Assembly: GCA_035290345.1 (NCBI GenBank)
Contig: DATDUP010000019.1
Span: 1 to 32,519, forward strand
Reading direction: 5' to 3'
Origin: DATDUP01 sp035290345
GTDB lineage: Bacteria; Patescibacteriota; Patescibacteriia; Magasanikbacterales; UBA922
Length of the DNA stretch: 32,519 nt
Under the pieces are notes generated by a model. The model saw only the letters and a list, made by a program, of their open reading frames with translations, was not told where the DNA came from and did no database searches. The position numbers were made by a program, and so were the translations under genes. Of this stretch, positions 15,728 to 23,314 are shown one piece after another; within the stretch, counting starts at the first letter, position 1; each line of letters starts with the position of its first letter.

Positions 15728-16159
15728 TTAAACGCCTAACTCAAACATGGTCTCGGCAATGGCAGCACTCTCTCCTTCGGTTTTGGATTTATAATCGCTC
15801 CACTTCTTTTCATCCCAAACTTCCAAACGATTATACAGACCAGCCACCACAACATTTTTTTTCAAATCCGCAAATGAACGCAGATACTCAGGCAAAATAA
15901 CCCGACCCTGCTTGTCCAAATCCACATCCATGGCTCCGGCTAAAAACAAACGCGCAAAAGCGCGAGCTTTGGCTTGTGAAACTGGAAGATTTGCTAACCG
16001 ATCTGCTAATTTCTTCCATTCCGTCTGGGTATACAAAAATAAACAACTATCTAAACCCCGGGTAACAACCGCACCCTTAAGCAATTCAGACCGAAATTTC
16101 TTTGGTATAGCTAACCGCCCCTTGTCATCTAAATTGTGGGTGTATTCACCAATAAACAT
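15728..16159 (-). CDS. mraZ: Transcriptional regulator MraZ
   Basis: MraZ is a ring-forming AbrB-like DNA-binding protein that controls its own division and cell wall operon. The start at 16159 gives 143 residues, the canonical length, beginning MFIGEYTHNLDDKGRLAIP; a longer reading frame upstream is not conserved-looking and runs into the operator. The second SpoVT/AbrB-like repeat is seen as DVDLDKQGRVILPEYLR. Putative MraZ boxes lie directly upstream, so autoregulation is likely. rsmH follows after 1 nt. Confidence 0.96.
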   Translation of the reverse strand: MFIGEYTHNLDDKGRLAIPKKFRSELLKGAVVTRGLDSCLFLYTQTEWKKLADRLANLPVSQAKARAFARLFLAGAMDVDLDKQGRVILPEYLRSFADLKKNVVVAGLYNRLEVWDEKKWSDYKSKTEGESAAIAETMFELGV

Positions 16160-16162
16160 AGA

Positions 16163-16214
16163 AAAGTGTGGAGAAAGTGGGGAGACAGGCATAATCCCCA
16201 CTTTTCCCCATTTA
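16163..16214 (-). promoter_or_regulatory. Putative MraZ operator
   Basis: Box-like sequences AAAGTGTG (16163-16170) and AAAGTGGG (16174-16181) read on the plus strand, 11 nt apart. AAAGTGGG (16197-16204) and AAATGGGG (about 16206-16213) read on the minus strand. Together they include a perfect 10-bp inverted repeat (16174-16183 with 16195-16204, 11-nt spacer). AAAGTG[TG] matches, from memory, the MraZ site described in Mollicutes. All lie between the -10 and the start codon, suited to repression. Confidence 0.6.
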
Positions 16215-16219
16215 TTTCC

Positions 16220-16248
16220 ATTATACACCACTACAATCCAGGTAGCAA
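16220..16248 (-). promoter_or_regulatory. Promoter of mraZ operon
   Basis: On the minus strand TTGCTA (16243-16248), a 17-nt spacer and TATAAT (16220-16225) lie 60 nt before the mraZ ATG. Confidence 0.7.
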
Positions 16249-16264
16249 CACTTTTTCACCTTAT

Positions 16265-16273
16265 TTATCCACA
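16265..16273 (+). promoter_or_regulatory. Perfect DnaA-box sequence
   Basis: TTATCCACA lies between the mraZ promoter and the terminator of the 16317 gene. A lone 9-mer can occur by chance in 32 kb. Confidence 0.25.
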
Positions 16274-16274
16274 A

Positions 16275-16299
16275 CAAAAGACCGGCTCATCGCCGGTCT
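16275..16299 (-). terminator. Terminator of the beta-CASP gene
   Basis: AGACCGGC (16279-16286) pairs with GCCGGTCT (16292-16299) around a 5-nt loop and is followed by TTTTGTTG on the minus strand. Confidence 0.8.
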
Positions 16300-16316
16300 G
16301 AATAACTAGTGGTCAG

Positions 16317-17672
16317 TTAAAGTTCAAACTCTTCTAAATACTCAGGAACTAGAGCCTCTACAGAAGGATAATGATCCCTTAAACGATGGGCTAACTCGGT
16401 GGCCGCATGTGCTTCTCCATGAACGCAAAAGATTTGTTTCAATCTCCCTGCTCCCTTTCCTACCCAAGCCAATAATTTGGCCTGGTCAGCATGGGCCGAC
16501 AAGGCGCCAATCGCCTTTACCGTGCAGTGCACTAGTACTTCTTCATTAAAAATCTTTACGGTTTTTGCACCTTCATATAAACGTCTCCCCAAAGTACCTT
16601 CCGCCTGGTAGCCAACAATCAAAAGAGTGGAAGCCGGATCGGAAAGATGATGAAAGGCGTGGTGGACAATACGACCACCATTCATCATCCCCGCGCCAGC
16701 AATGATCATCTTGGCCCCTGGCTGATTATTCAGTTTCTTTGATTCTTCGCGCGTTCGGGTCACTTTTAATTGAGGAAAATCCAAAAAATCATCGCCGGAC
16801 AAAACCAACTCGCGAGCCCCTTCATCGTAATATTCTTGATAACGACGATACACTGGCAAAGCCGAAATCGCCAGGGGGCTATCCAAATAAATTGGGATGG
16901 GCGGCAGTTTATTCTGATGCTCGCTCAAAAAGTTAAGCTCATAAAGTATTTCCTGGGTTCGTTCCAGAGAAAACGCCGGCATCATTATTGTTCCGCCCTT
17001 TTTCGCTCCTTCCACAATCAGGTCTAAAAGAATCTTCTGTCTTTGATCAACCGATTCATGCAAGCGATCACCATAGGTTGACTCTAAAACCAAATAGTCA
17101 GACGGCGGTAACTGTACTGTATCTCGAACAATCGGCACATTCTCATTACCTATATCACCGGAAAATATGACGGTCTTGCCTTCCGCCTGAATTTCTAAAA
17201 ATGCGGAACCAAAAATATGTCCGGCATCGTGCCAACAAACTTCTATCCCCGGACACACCTCTTTTGACTGTTCATAGTCCACCCCCACACAAGCAGCCGC
17301 AGCCGCAGCGATATCTGACTCAGAATAAAGAAGCGGAGTCGCATATTTTTCCTGGTTTTCCTTCATGATTTGAAAGGCATCCTGCCAAATCAGGACAGCT
17401 AATTCGGCCGTGGCCTTAGTGAGATATATCCGACCGCTAAAGCCCTGACGAACTAACTTAGGCAAACGGCCCACATGATCTAAGTGGGCATGGGTAACCA
17501 CTACGGCCTTTATCTCCTTAGGATCAAAGGGGAAATCATCATGATTCTTGCCTTCGCTAAAATTTGAACCCTGAAACATCCCGCCATCTACTAAAATCTT
17601 TGCCTGCCTAGTGGTTAACAAATGACAAGATCCGGTTACTTCTCTGGCCGCCCCACAAAATTTTATTTGCAT
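16317..17672 (-). CDS. Beta-CASP metallo-beta-lactamase nuclease (RNA-processing type)
   Basis: This 451-residue protein is a metallo-beta-lactamase with a beta-CASP insert, the family of CPSF73-like ribonucleases. Metal-site motifs are complete: HAHLDH (61-66), H152 in DAGHIFGSA, D173 in IFSGDIGN and a late SAHAD. The beta-CASP part is marked by LVLESTYGD, MPAFSLERTQEILYEL and GAGMMNGGRIVHH. The C-terminus continues with VHGEAHAATELAHRLR, usual for this subgroup. It is likely an RNA endo- or exonuclease acting in mRNA turnover, but no KH RNA-binding domain is fused to it. It is transcribed alone, divergently from the gene at 17778 through overlapping promoters. Confidence 0.92.
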   Translation of the reverse strand: MQIKFCGAAREVTGSCHLLTTRQAKILVDGGMFQGSNFSEGKNHDDFPFDPKEIKAVVVTHAHLDHVGRLPKLVRQGFSGRIYLTKATAELAVLIWQDAFQIMKENQEKYATPLLYSESDIAAAAAACVGVDYEQSKEVCPGIEVCWHDAGHIFGSAFLEIQAEGKTVIFSGDIGNENVPIVRDTVQLPPSDYLVLESTYGDRLHESVDQRQKILLDLIVEGAKKGGTIMMPAFSLERTQEILYELNFLSEHQNKLPPIPIYLDSPLAISALPVYRRYQEYYDEGARELVLSGDDFLDFPQLKVTRTREESKKLNNQPGAKMIIAGAGMMNGGRIVHHAFHHLSDPASTLLIVGYQAEGTLGRRLYEGAKTVKIFNEEVLVHCTVKAIGALSAHADQAKLLAWVGKGAGRLKQIFCVHGEAHAATELAHRLRDHYPSVEALVPEYLEEFEL

Positions 17673-17704
17673 ATTTCCAGATATTTAATGAGATGTTAAT
17701 ACAT

Positions 17705-17734
17705 AGTATACACAATTTGGACAAAATTTGATAA
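17705..17734 (-). promoter_or_regulatory. Promoter of the beta-CASP gene
   Basis: On the minus strand TTATCA (17729-17734), an 18-nt spacer and TATACT (17705-17710) lie 32 nt before the ATG. It overlaps the opposite promoter almost entirely. Confidence 0.55.
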
Positions 17735-17737
17735 AAT
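17709..17737 (+). promoter_or_regulatory. Promoter of the 17778-corA-murJ operon
   Basis: TACACA (17709-17714), a 17-nt spacer and TAAAAT (17732-17737) lie 40 nt before the ATG at 17778. Each hexamer overlaps a hexamer of the divergent promoter. Confidence 0.5.
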
Positions 17738-17777
17738 AGCTGTACAGGAATCGCCTTATGGTTTTTTATATTTAATT

Positions 17778-18458
17778 ATGCGTCGTCGGCTCGACAAAAT
17801 TGAGATTCAAGAACCGCCAATCCAAGAATTAAAAAAGGGGCGATCCTGCCTGACCAGATCCTGCTTTACTGGCTGTGGTTGTCTGTTTTTTTTCATCGCG
17901 GCTTCCCTAGTCGTATTGACCTTCACTTCCAGTCCTCGACCCAAGGAATTAAAAGTTGTACCTACCCACTTCCCGGCTGATGTCCCGGTCTATGACCGTG
18001 ACAATATTGAAAAGATAACTTTCGTATCCGGAAAAGAAAAAGCCCGGGGATTAGAGGCAGTTGCTTTTATCCCCAAAGTCATTTTATCACCCCTAATCAT
18101 TGCCTTAAACAAGGGCCTAACCCCCCGCGATCTGATCTCTGGCAAGGAAGAAATAAAAATAAGTACGGAATCGGGTTGGCGGCAGTTCATTACCGTAATT
18201 AAAAAACCGGTGGCCGATCATCGTGATCAGGTCAAAATCGAATGGTTGGATCTGCCCGCCGATCCTAAATTCGTCTATAATTACTATCAGGATGAATTGG
18301 AAAAAAAGAAATTCTCTATTACCGAACTGATCAACACCAAAGAAACCAAGCAATTCTCTTTCCAAAGAGAAAAAATCGAAGGCGCTTTGTTAATTACTGA
18401 TGACCCGGATCAGCCTGGGACGACGGCCGTCACTCTCACCACTAATATTCCATTTTAA
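17778..18458 (+). CDS. Uncharacterised single-pass membrane protein
   Basis: I do not recognise this 226-residue protein. It has a basic, cysteine-containing cytoplasmic N-terminus (RSCLTRSCFTGCGC, about 22-35), one transmembrane helix (about 36-50) and an extracytoplasmic region with HFPADVPVYDRDNIEKITFVSG, then a second part built around YNYYQDELEKKKF, a pattern often seen in small extracytoplasmic domains of unknown role. The four clustered cysteines next to the membrane are unusual and could bind metal or be lipid-modified. It is first in the operon with corA and murJ. Confidence 0.75.
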   Translation: MRRRLDKIEIQEPPIQELKKGRSCLTRSCFTGCGCLFFFIAASLVVLTFTSSPRPKELKVVPTHFPADVPVYDRDNIEKITFVSGKEKARGLEAVAFIPKVILSPLIIALNKGLTPRDLISGKEEIKISTESGWRQFITVIKKPVADHRDQVKIEWLDLPADPKFVYNYYQDELEKKKFSITELINTKETKQFSFQREKIEGALLITDDPDQPGTTAVTLTTNIPF

Positions 18459-18474
18459 TAATTAAGGAGAAAAT

Positions 18475-19395
18475 ATGGCGGTAAAAACAATCAAAGGAAA
18501 AAATTTCACCTGGATCAACATCGATCGCCTGAATGCCGACAGTCTGGATTATTTGAAAAAAAATTACGATTTCCACCACCTGGACTTTGAAGATTTACAG
18601 GACCAAATCCAAACGCCAAAAATCGATGTTTACAAAAATTATCTTTTCTTGGTGTTCCATTTTCCTCACTGGCCAAAGAATAATCACCGCATCCGTCCGC
18701 AAGAAGTCGATGTGTTCATCGGCCCAGATTATTTAATTACTATTCAACAGGTGCCTAGCAAAGAAATGAAAGATATTTTTTATCGTTGCTTGAGCAACCG
18801 AACCATCAAAAACGATTGGCTGGGAAAAGACGTTGGCTATCTTCTTTATAAAATCATTGATTCTTTCTTCCACAACATCCAACCAATTATCGACCACTTG
18901 AGCCTAGAAGTCAGTGAGTTAGAGTCTAACATCTACAGCGGACGTCAAGGAACACACATTGTCCAAGAACTTGCTTACCAGCGCAGCAACATTTTGAATC
19001 TACGCCGGATCATTGATCCGCAGCGCTTTTTGGTTTCCAATTTGTCTAATATTCGCAAACCCTTCCTTGATGAACACATGGCCCCTTACTTTGATAACAT
19101 CAATGACTATCTGAGCAAAGTCTGGTCCATGACCGAAACCTTCCGCGATACAATCAATGGTTTGCATGTGACTGTGGAATCCTTAATGACGAACCGGACA
19201 AACAAACTCATCAGCTCGCTGACCATAATCTCGGTCTCCTTAATGCCTCTTCATCTCCTGGCCGGTATCTACGGCATGAACATCTCCGGTCTGCCATATG
19301 CCAACGAACCGATCTGGGTCTGGTCCATTTTTATTGGCCTTAGCTTCATTATCTGTATTTTAATCTTCCTTTTGCGTCGCCAGAGGAGAATCTAG
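18475..19395 (+). CDS. corA: CorA-family magnesium/cobalt transporter
   Basis: CorA forms a pentameric channel for Mg2+ and other divalent ions. The 306 residues have the large cytoplasmic N-terminal domain and two C-terminal membrane helices. The signature GMN (267-269, in LAGIYGMNISG) ends the first helix, and an acidic periplasmic loop (YANEPIW) follows. A clear AAGGAG lies 6 nt before the ATG, one of the few SD sequences here. murJ starts 1 nt after its stop. Confidence 0.95.
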   Translation: MAVKTIKGKNFTWINIDRLNADSLDYLKKNYDFHHLDFEDLQDQIQTPKIDVYKNYLFLVFHFPHWPKNNHRIRPQEVDVFIGPDYLITIQQVPSKEMKDIFYRCLSNRTIKNDWLGKDVGYLLYKIIDSFFHNIQPIIDHLSLEVSELESNIYSGRQGTHIVQELAYQRSNILNLRRIIDPQRFLVSNLSNIRKPFLDEHMAPYFDNINDYLSKVWSMTETFRDTINGLHVTVESLMTNRTNKLISSLTIISVSLMPLHLLAGIYGMNISGLPYANEPIWVWSIFIGLSFIICILIFLLRRQRRI

Positions 19396-19396
19396 C

Positions 19397-21001
19397 ATGA
19401 TAAAAAAACTATTTCCCCCCTTGCTGTCCGTTACCGGAGCCGCCCTTGTCTTAGGCCTGGCTTCCTTTGCCTCTCGTCTCATTGGCATTGGTCGGGATAG
19501 GATTTTCGCCCACTATTTCGGCGCTGGTGATATTTTAGATACTTACTATGCTGCTTTCCGAATTCCAGATTTAGTTTATAACCTCATTGTCGTTGGTGCG
19601 CTTTCCTCTGGTTTTATCCCAGTCTTTGTCGAACTAAGTTTGCGAGACAAACAAAAAGCCTGGAAGATTACCTCCGCTATAATTAATATCCTCGGCTTGA
19701 TTCTGGTCATCATCTGCGGTTTGCTTTGGATTTTTACTCCTCAAATAATGCCCTACCTGGTGCCGGGCTTTGGAGCGGAAAAAATAGCGCAAACTATCCT
19801 TCTTACTCGGATAATGTACTTGAGCCCAATCATTTTAGGCATTTCCGGCATTGTGAACGGAGTTATTCAAGCCAAGCGTAATTTTTTTATTTACTCACTC
19901 ACCCCGATTCTTTATAATCTCGGGATCATTATTGGTACAATTTTCCTTTTTCCCATTTTCGGCTTGGCTGGTCTGGCCTATGGAGTAATTCTAGGAGCCG
20001 TTCTTCACCTTTTAACTCAAATCCCTACTCTTTACCAACACGGCTATCATTATAGACCAATCCTGCTTTGGCGCGACCGAGATGTCCACACCATTTTTCG
20101 TCTCACTATTCCGCGCGCCTTAAGCATGGGAGTGAGTCAAATAAACTTGATAGTCACTACCACTCTCGCTTCTACCCTAGCCTTGGGTTCGGTCGCGATA
20201 TTTAACCTGGCCAGCAATCTCCAGGCCTTTCCCGTGAGTATCATCGGCATTTCTTTTGCGGTCGCGGTCTTTCCCATCCTGACCGAATCTTTTGCAGAAA
20301 AACACTTAGACAACCTCGCAGCTCAAATTTCCGCCACCATCCGCCAGGTCTTGTTTTTTATCTCGCCTCTAACCATAATCTTTCTTCTCTTACGAGCCCA
20401 AATCGTCCGGGTCGTCCTTGGTTCCGGAGAATTCGATTGGCAAGATACTATTACTACGGCTGATACCTTGGCCTTTTTTACCCTCTCCCTTTTTGCCCAA
20501 TGCCTGATACATCTCCTCGCCCGCGGCTTTTACGCCATCCGTGATACCAAGACTCCTTTTTATATCGCGATAATCGCAGCGATAGTAAACATCAGCAGTG
20601 CCATTTATCTGAAAAACATACTCGGAGTACCCGGTCTGGCCCTGGCTTTTACCATTTCCGCCATTTTCCAAATGGCCATGCTTTGGTTCATGCTCCGCCT
20701 GAAAATCCACACTTTGAATGAAAGCCTTATCCTTTCTTCTTTGCTAAAAATTTCTCTCGCCTCACTCCTGATGGCGGCCATAGTCCAATTCCTCAAAACT
20801 CCTTTAGCCAGTCTCGTTGACATGACTAAATTCTGGGGAATTTTCAGTCAGGGAGCCGTCGCTGGCCTGACCGGTCTTTTGGCCTATTTCCTCATCCTCC
20901 ATTGGCTACGTTTAGACGAGCTGCAACAATTAATCGCCTCTTTCCGGAGACGCTTCTTACGCATTACCGGACTAGAACCCGAAGCCAACAAAGTCAATTA
21001 A
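19397..21001 (+). CDS. murJ: Lipid II flippase MurJ (MviN family)
   Basis: MurJ flips the peptidoglycan precursor lipid II across the membrane. The 534-residue polytopic protein has the N-terminal ASFASRLIGIGRDRIFAHYFGAG segment with the conserved basic residues, the RIPDLVYNLIVVGALSSGFIP motif and about 14 membrane segments. It implies that this organism makes its own peptidoglycan. The gene starts 1 nt after corA. Its stop codon is part of a terminator stem. Confidence 0.95.
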   Translation: MIKKLFPPLLSVTGAALVLGLASFASRLIGIGRDRIFAHYFGAGDILDTYYAAFRIPDLVYNLIVVGALSSGFIPVFVELSLRDKQKAWKITSAIINILGLILVIICGLLWIFTPQIMPYLVPGFGAEKIAQTILLTRIMYLSPIILGISGIVNGVIQAKRNFFIYSLTPILYNLGIIIGTIFLFPIFGLAGLAYGVILGAVLHLLTQIPTLYQHGYHYRPILLWRDRDVHTIFRLTIPRALSMGVSQINLIVTTTLASTLALGSVAIFNLASNLQAFPVSIIGISFAVAVFPILTESFAEKHLDNLAAQISATIRQVLFFISPLTIIFLLLRAQIVRVVLGSGEFDWQDTITTADTLAFFTLSLFAQCLIHLLARGFYAIRDTKTPFYIAIIAAIVNISSAIYLKNILGVPGLALAFTISAIFQMAMLWFMLRLKIHTLNESLILSSLLKISLASLLMAAIVQFLKTPLASLVDMTKFWGIFSQGAVAGLTGLLAYFLILHWLRLDELQQLIASFRRRFLRITGLEPEANKVN

Positions 21002-21025
21002 CCCCCTTGCTCCAGGGGGTTTTTA
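21000..21025 (+). terminator. Terminator of the corA-murJ operon
   Basis: AACCCCCT (21000-21007) pairs with AGGGGGTT (21014-21021) around a 6-nt loop, followed by T residues. The left arm starts inside the murJ stop codon. Confidence 0.85.
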
Positions 21026-21035
21026 ATGGTAAACT
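21007..21035 (+). promoter_or_regulatory. Promoter of lepA, built into the murJ terminator
   Basis: TTGCTC (21007-21012), a 17-nt spacer and TAAACT (21030-21035, with a TGG extension) put the start site near 21042, 5 nt before the lepA ATG. The -35 lies in the loop of the upstream terminator. Confidence 0.55.
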
Positions 21036-21046
21036 AGGCTCACCCT

Positions 21047-22837
21047 ATGAATGAACGGATCCGTAATTTTTGTATCATTGCCCACATTGATCATGGCAAG
21101 TCCACATTAGCGGACCGTTTTTTAGAATTGACTGGAACAATTGAAAAAAGGAAAATGAAAGAACAGATCCTGGATCAGATGGAACTGGAACAAGAACGGG
21201 GTATTACCATCAAATTACAGCCTGTCCGCATGCGCTATCAAGGCTATATCCTCAATTTGATTGATACCCCCGGGCATGTAGATTTTAATTATGAAGTCTC
21301 TCGCTCCTTGGCTGCAGTGGAAGGAGCAATTTTGCTCGTGGATGCCACTCAAGGAGTACAAGCCCAAACCATTGGCAATCTTTATCTAGCTTTAGAACAA
21401 AATCTCACCATTATTCCGGTCCTGAACAAAATCGACCTGGCTAATGCTGACATTGACAAAGTAAAAGCTGAAATCATTCACTTACTCGGCTGTCGCGAAC
21501 AGGACATCATTCTCTGTTCTGCTAAAACCGGCCAAGGGGTGGCCGAACTCTTGACTGCAGTTATTGCTCAAGTCCCGCCGCCGGTGGCCAAAACTTCCGA
21601 ACCTCTTCAAGCTTTGATCTTTGATTCTTTTTACGATGACTTCCGCGGGGTGGTAGCCTCTATCCGAGTACTGGCCGGGGAATTAAAAGAAAAACAAAGA
21701 GTCAAACTGATGAAAACCGGGGCAGAAGCGGAAGCAATGGAAGTGGGACATTATTCTCCGGCGCTAAAACGCGACCCAATGTTGGAAAACGGTCAAATTG
21801 GCTACCTCATCACTGGTCTCAAAGATTTAAATGATGTCCGGGTCGGCGATACGGTTACCCTGGCCAACCAACCAGCTGCCAAAGCTTTGCCCGGATACAA
21901 AGAAGTGAAACCAATGGTATTTGCCGGAATTTTTCCCAAAGAAGGCGACGACTTCGCAGCTTTGCGCGAGGCCATGGATAAATTAAAATTAAATGATTCG
22001 GCTCTGGCCTATGAACCGGAAAGCTCACAAGCTCTGGGTTTTGGTTTCCGCTGTGGCTTTCTCGGCATGCTCCATCTGGATATTTTTCAAGAAAGACTGA
22101 AACGGGAATTTGGTCTTCATATTATCGTCACTGTCCCCAGTGTGGCTTATCATGTCCGCAAAACAAACAATGAAATCGTGGAAGTAAAAAGCCCTCAGGA
22201 TCTACCCGCGCCCAACTACATTGCCGACATTGCCGAACCGTGGATGAAAGTAGACATTATTACTCCTGATACTTATATTGGCAATATCATGAGTCTGGTT
22301 GCCGAACGCAAGGGCCAATACTTCAATACTGAATACCTTAGCGCAGGCAGTAAACAACGAGTAATGCTCCATTATGAAATGCCCCTGGCTTCGCTTATTA
22401 CAGATTTTTATGATAAATTAAAGACAGTATCCAGTGGCTACGCCTCTCTTAATTATGAATTCCGTAATTATGAGAAAACTGAAGTGGTAAAGCTAGACGT
22501 TCTCATTGCTGAAGAGAAAGTAGAATCACTGTCCGTCCTAGTCTGGAAAGAAGATGCCTTTAATTTAGGAAAAAAGATAGTCAATTCCCTTAAAGAAACC
22601 CTTCCGCCTCAACAATTTGTCTTAAAGATCCAAGCCGCGGTTGGCGGCAAGGTCATTGCCGCAGAAAGACTTTCGGCCCTGCGCAAAGATGTCACAGCCA
22701 AACTCTATGGCGGCGATGTCACGCGCAAAAGAAAACTTTTGGAAAGACAAAAAAAGGGTAAGAAAAAACTCTTGGCGATGAGCAAGGGTAAAGTGGACAT
22801 TCCTACCGAAGCTTATTTAGCTGTTCTTAAACGTTAA
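21047..22837 (+). CDS. lepA: Elongation factor 4 (LepA GTPase)
   Basis: LepA is a ribosome-associated translational GTPase related to EF-G. The 596 residues match the family. G1 is AHIDHGKST (12-20), G3 DTPGH and G4 NKID; the switch I region has QERGITIK. The LepA-specific C-terminal domain follows (PTEAYLAVLK at the very end). There is no SD, and the promoter places transcription start only a few nt before ATG, so this mRNA is probably leaderless. It leads the lepA, small membrane peptide, membrane protein, recJ, RNase H operon. Confidence 0.97.
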   Translation: MNERIRNFCIIAHIDHGKSTLADRFLELTGTIEKRKMKEQILDQMELEQERGITIKLQPVRMRYQGYILNLIDTPGHVDFNYEVSRSLAAVEGAILLVDATQGVQAQTIGNLYLALEQNLTIIPVLNKIDLANADIDKVKAEIIHLLGCREQDIILCSAKTGQGVAELLTAVIAQVPPPVAKTSEPLQALIFDSFYDDFRGVVASIRVLAGELKEKQRVKLMKTGAEAEAMEVGHYSPALKRDPMLENGQIGYLITGLKDLNDVRVGDTVTLANQPAAKALPGYKEVKPMVFAGIFPKEGDDFAALREAMDKLKLNDSALAYEPESSQALGFGFRCGFLGMLHLDIFQERLKREFGLHIIVTVPSVAYHVRKTNNEIVEVKSPQDLPAPNYIADIAEPWMKVDIITPDTYIGNIMSLVAERKGQYFNTEYLSAGSKQRVMLHYEMPLASLITDFYDKLKTVSSGYASLNYEFRNYEKTEVVKLDVLIAEEKVESLSVLVWKEDAFNLGKKIVNSLKETLPPQQFVLKIQAAVGGKVIAAERLSALRKDVTAKLYGGDVTRKRKLLERQKKGKKKLLAMSKGKVDIPTEAYLAVLKR

Positions 22838-22838
22838 T

Positions 22839-22937
22839 ATGTTTGGCAGTAAAAAAATGAAGGTCTTGTGGTCAGTAATCGTCATTATTGCGGTTTTGGC
22901 CATGATTTTCTTCACCATCACCCCTCTTTTCTATTAA
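22839..22937 (+). CDS. 32-residue single-pass membrane peptide
   Basis: An ATG 1 nt after the lepA stop opens a 32-codon frame: a short basic N-terminus (MFGSKKMKVLW) and one long hydrophobic helix (SVIVIIAVLAMIFFTITPLF). It ends 4 nt before the next start. The tight spacing on both sides, and a composition unlike random sequence, support a real translated micro-gene. Its role is unknown; small membrane subunits or regulators look like this. Confidence 0.65.
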   Translation: MFGSKKMKVLWSVIVIIAVLAMIFFTITPLFY

Positions 22938-22941
22938 TCCT

Positions 22942-23313
22942 ATGCTCACTGTTCAGCACCGCTACCAGTGGACCATTGTCCTCACTTTTTCAATCTGGCT
23001 CGGTCTGTTTGCTGTTGGCTACACTCTCGCCCATCAATATCAATGGCCAGGAGAGTGGCAATGGATTCTGTTCACACCTACCATGTTGCTAATTAGCGCC
23101 CTCTGCCTTTGGCAAAGAACTAAAATCTCTGAACGAGGACAACATCGCAGCCACCCCCTTCATTTAATTAATTGGCTGATCCTCGGTCTGGGTCTAGTGG
23201 CGCGCGAAGTCTTAGACCCAATTCCTTGGCGTTTTGCCAGCCTGGATTTTTCTTTCATCGTCTTTTCCTTGTTTCTAGCTGATTCGATCTGGGATTTCCA
23301 ACGTCGCCGTTGA
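22942..23313 (+). CDS. Small multi-pass membrane protein
   Basis: I do not recognise this 123-residue protein. It has about four membrane helices (roughly 10-30, 40-57, 72-88 and 97-113), is rich in tryptophan, and ends in a basic RRR tail. Topology would place the basic SERGQHR loop and the C-terminus in the cytoplasm. It lies 4 nt after the membrane micro-gene and 1 nt before recJ, so it is co-transcribed with both. Confidence 0.7.
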   Translation: MLTVQHRYQWTIVLTFSIWLGLFAVGYTLAHQYQWPGEWQWILFTPTMLLISALCLWQRTKISERGQHRSHPLHLINWLILGLGLVAREVLDPIPWRFASLDFSFIVFSLFLADSIWDFQRRR

Positions 23314-23314
23314 T

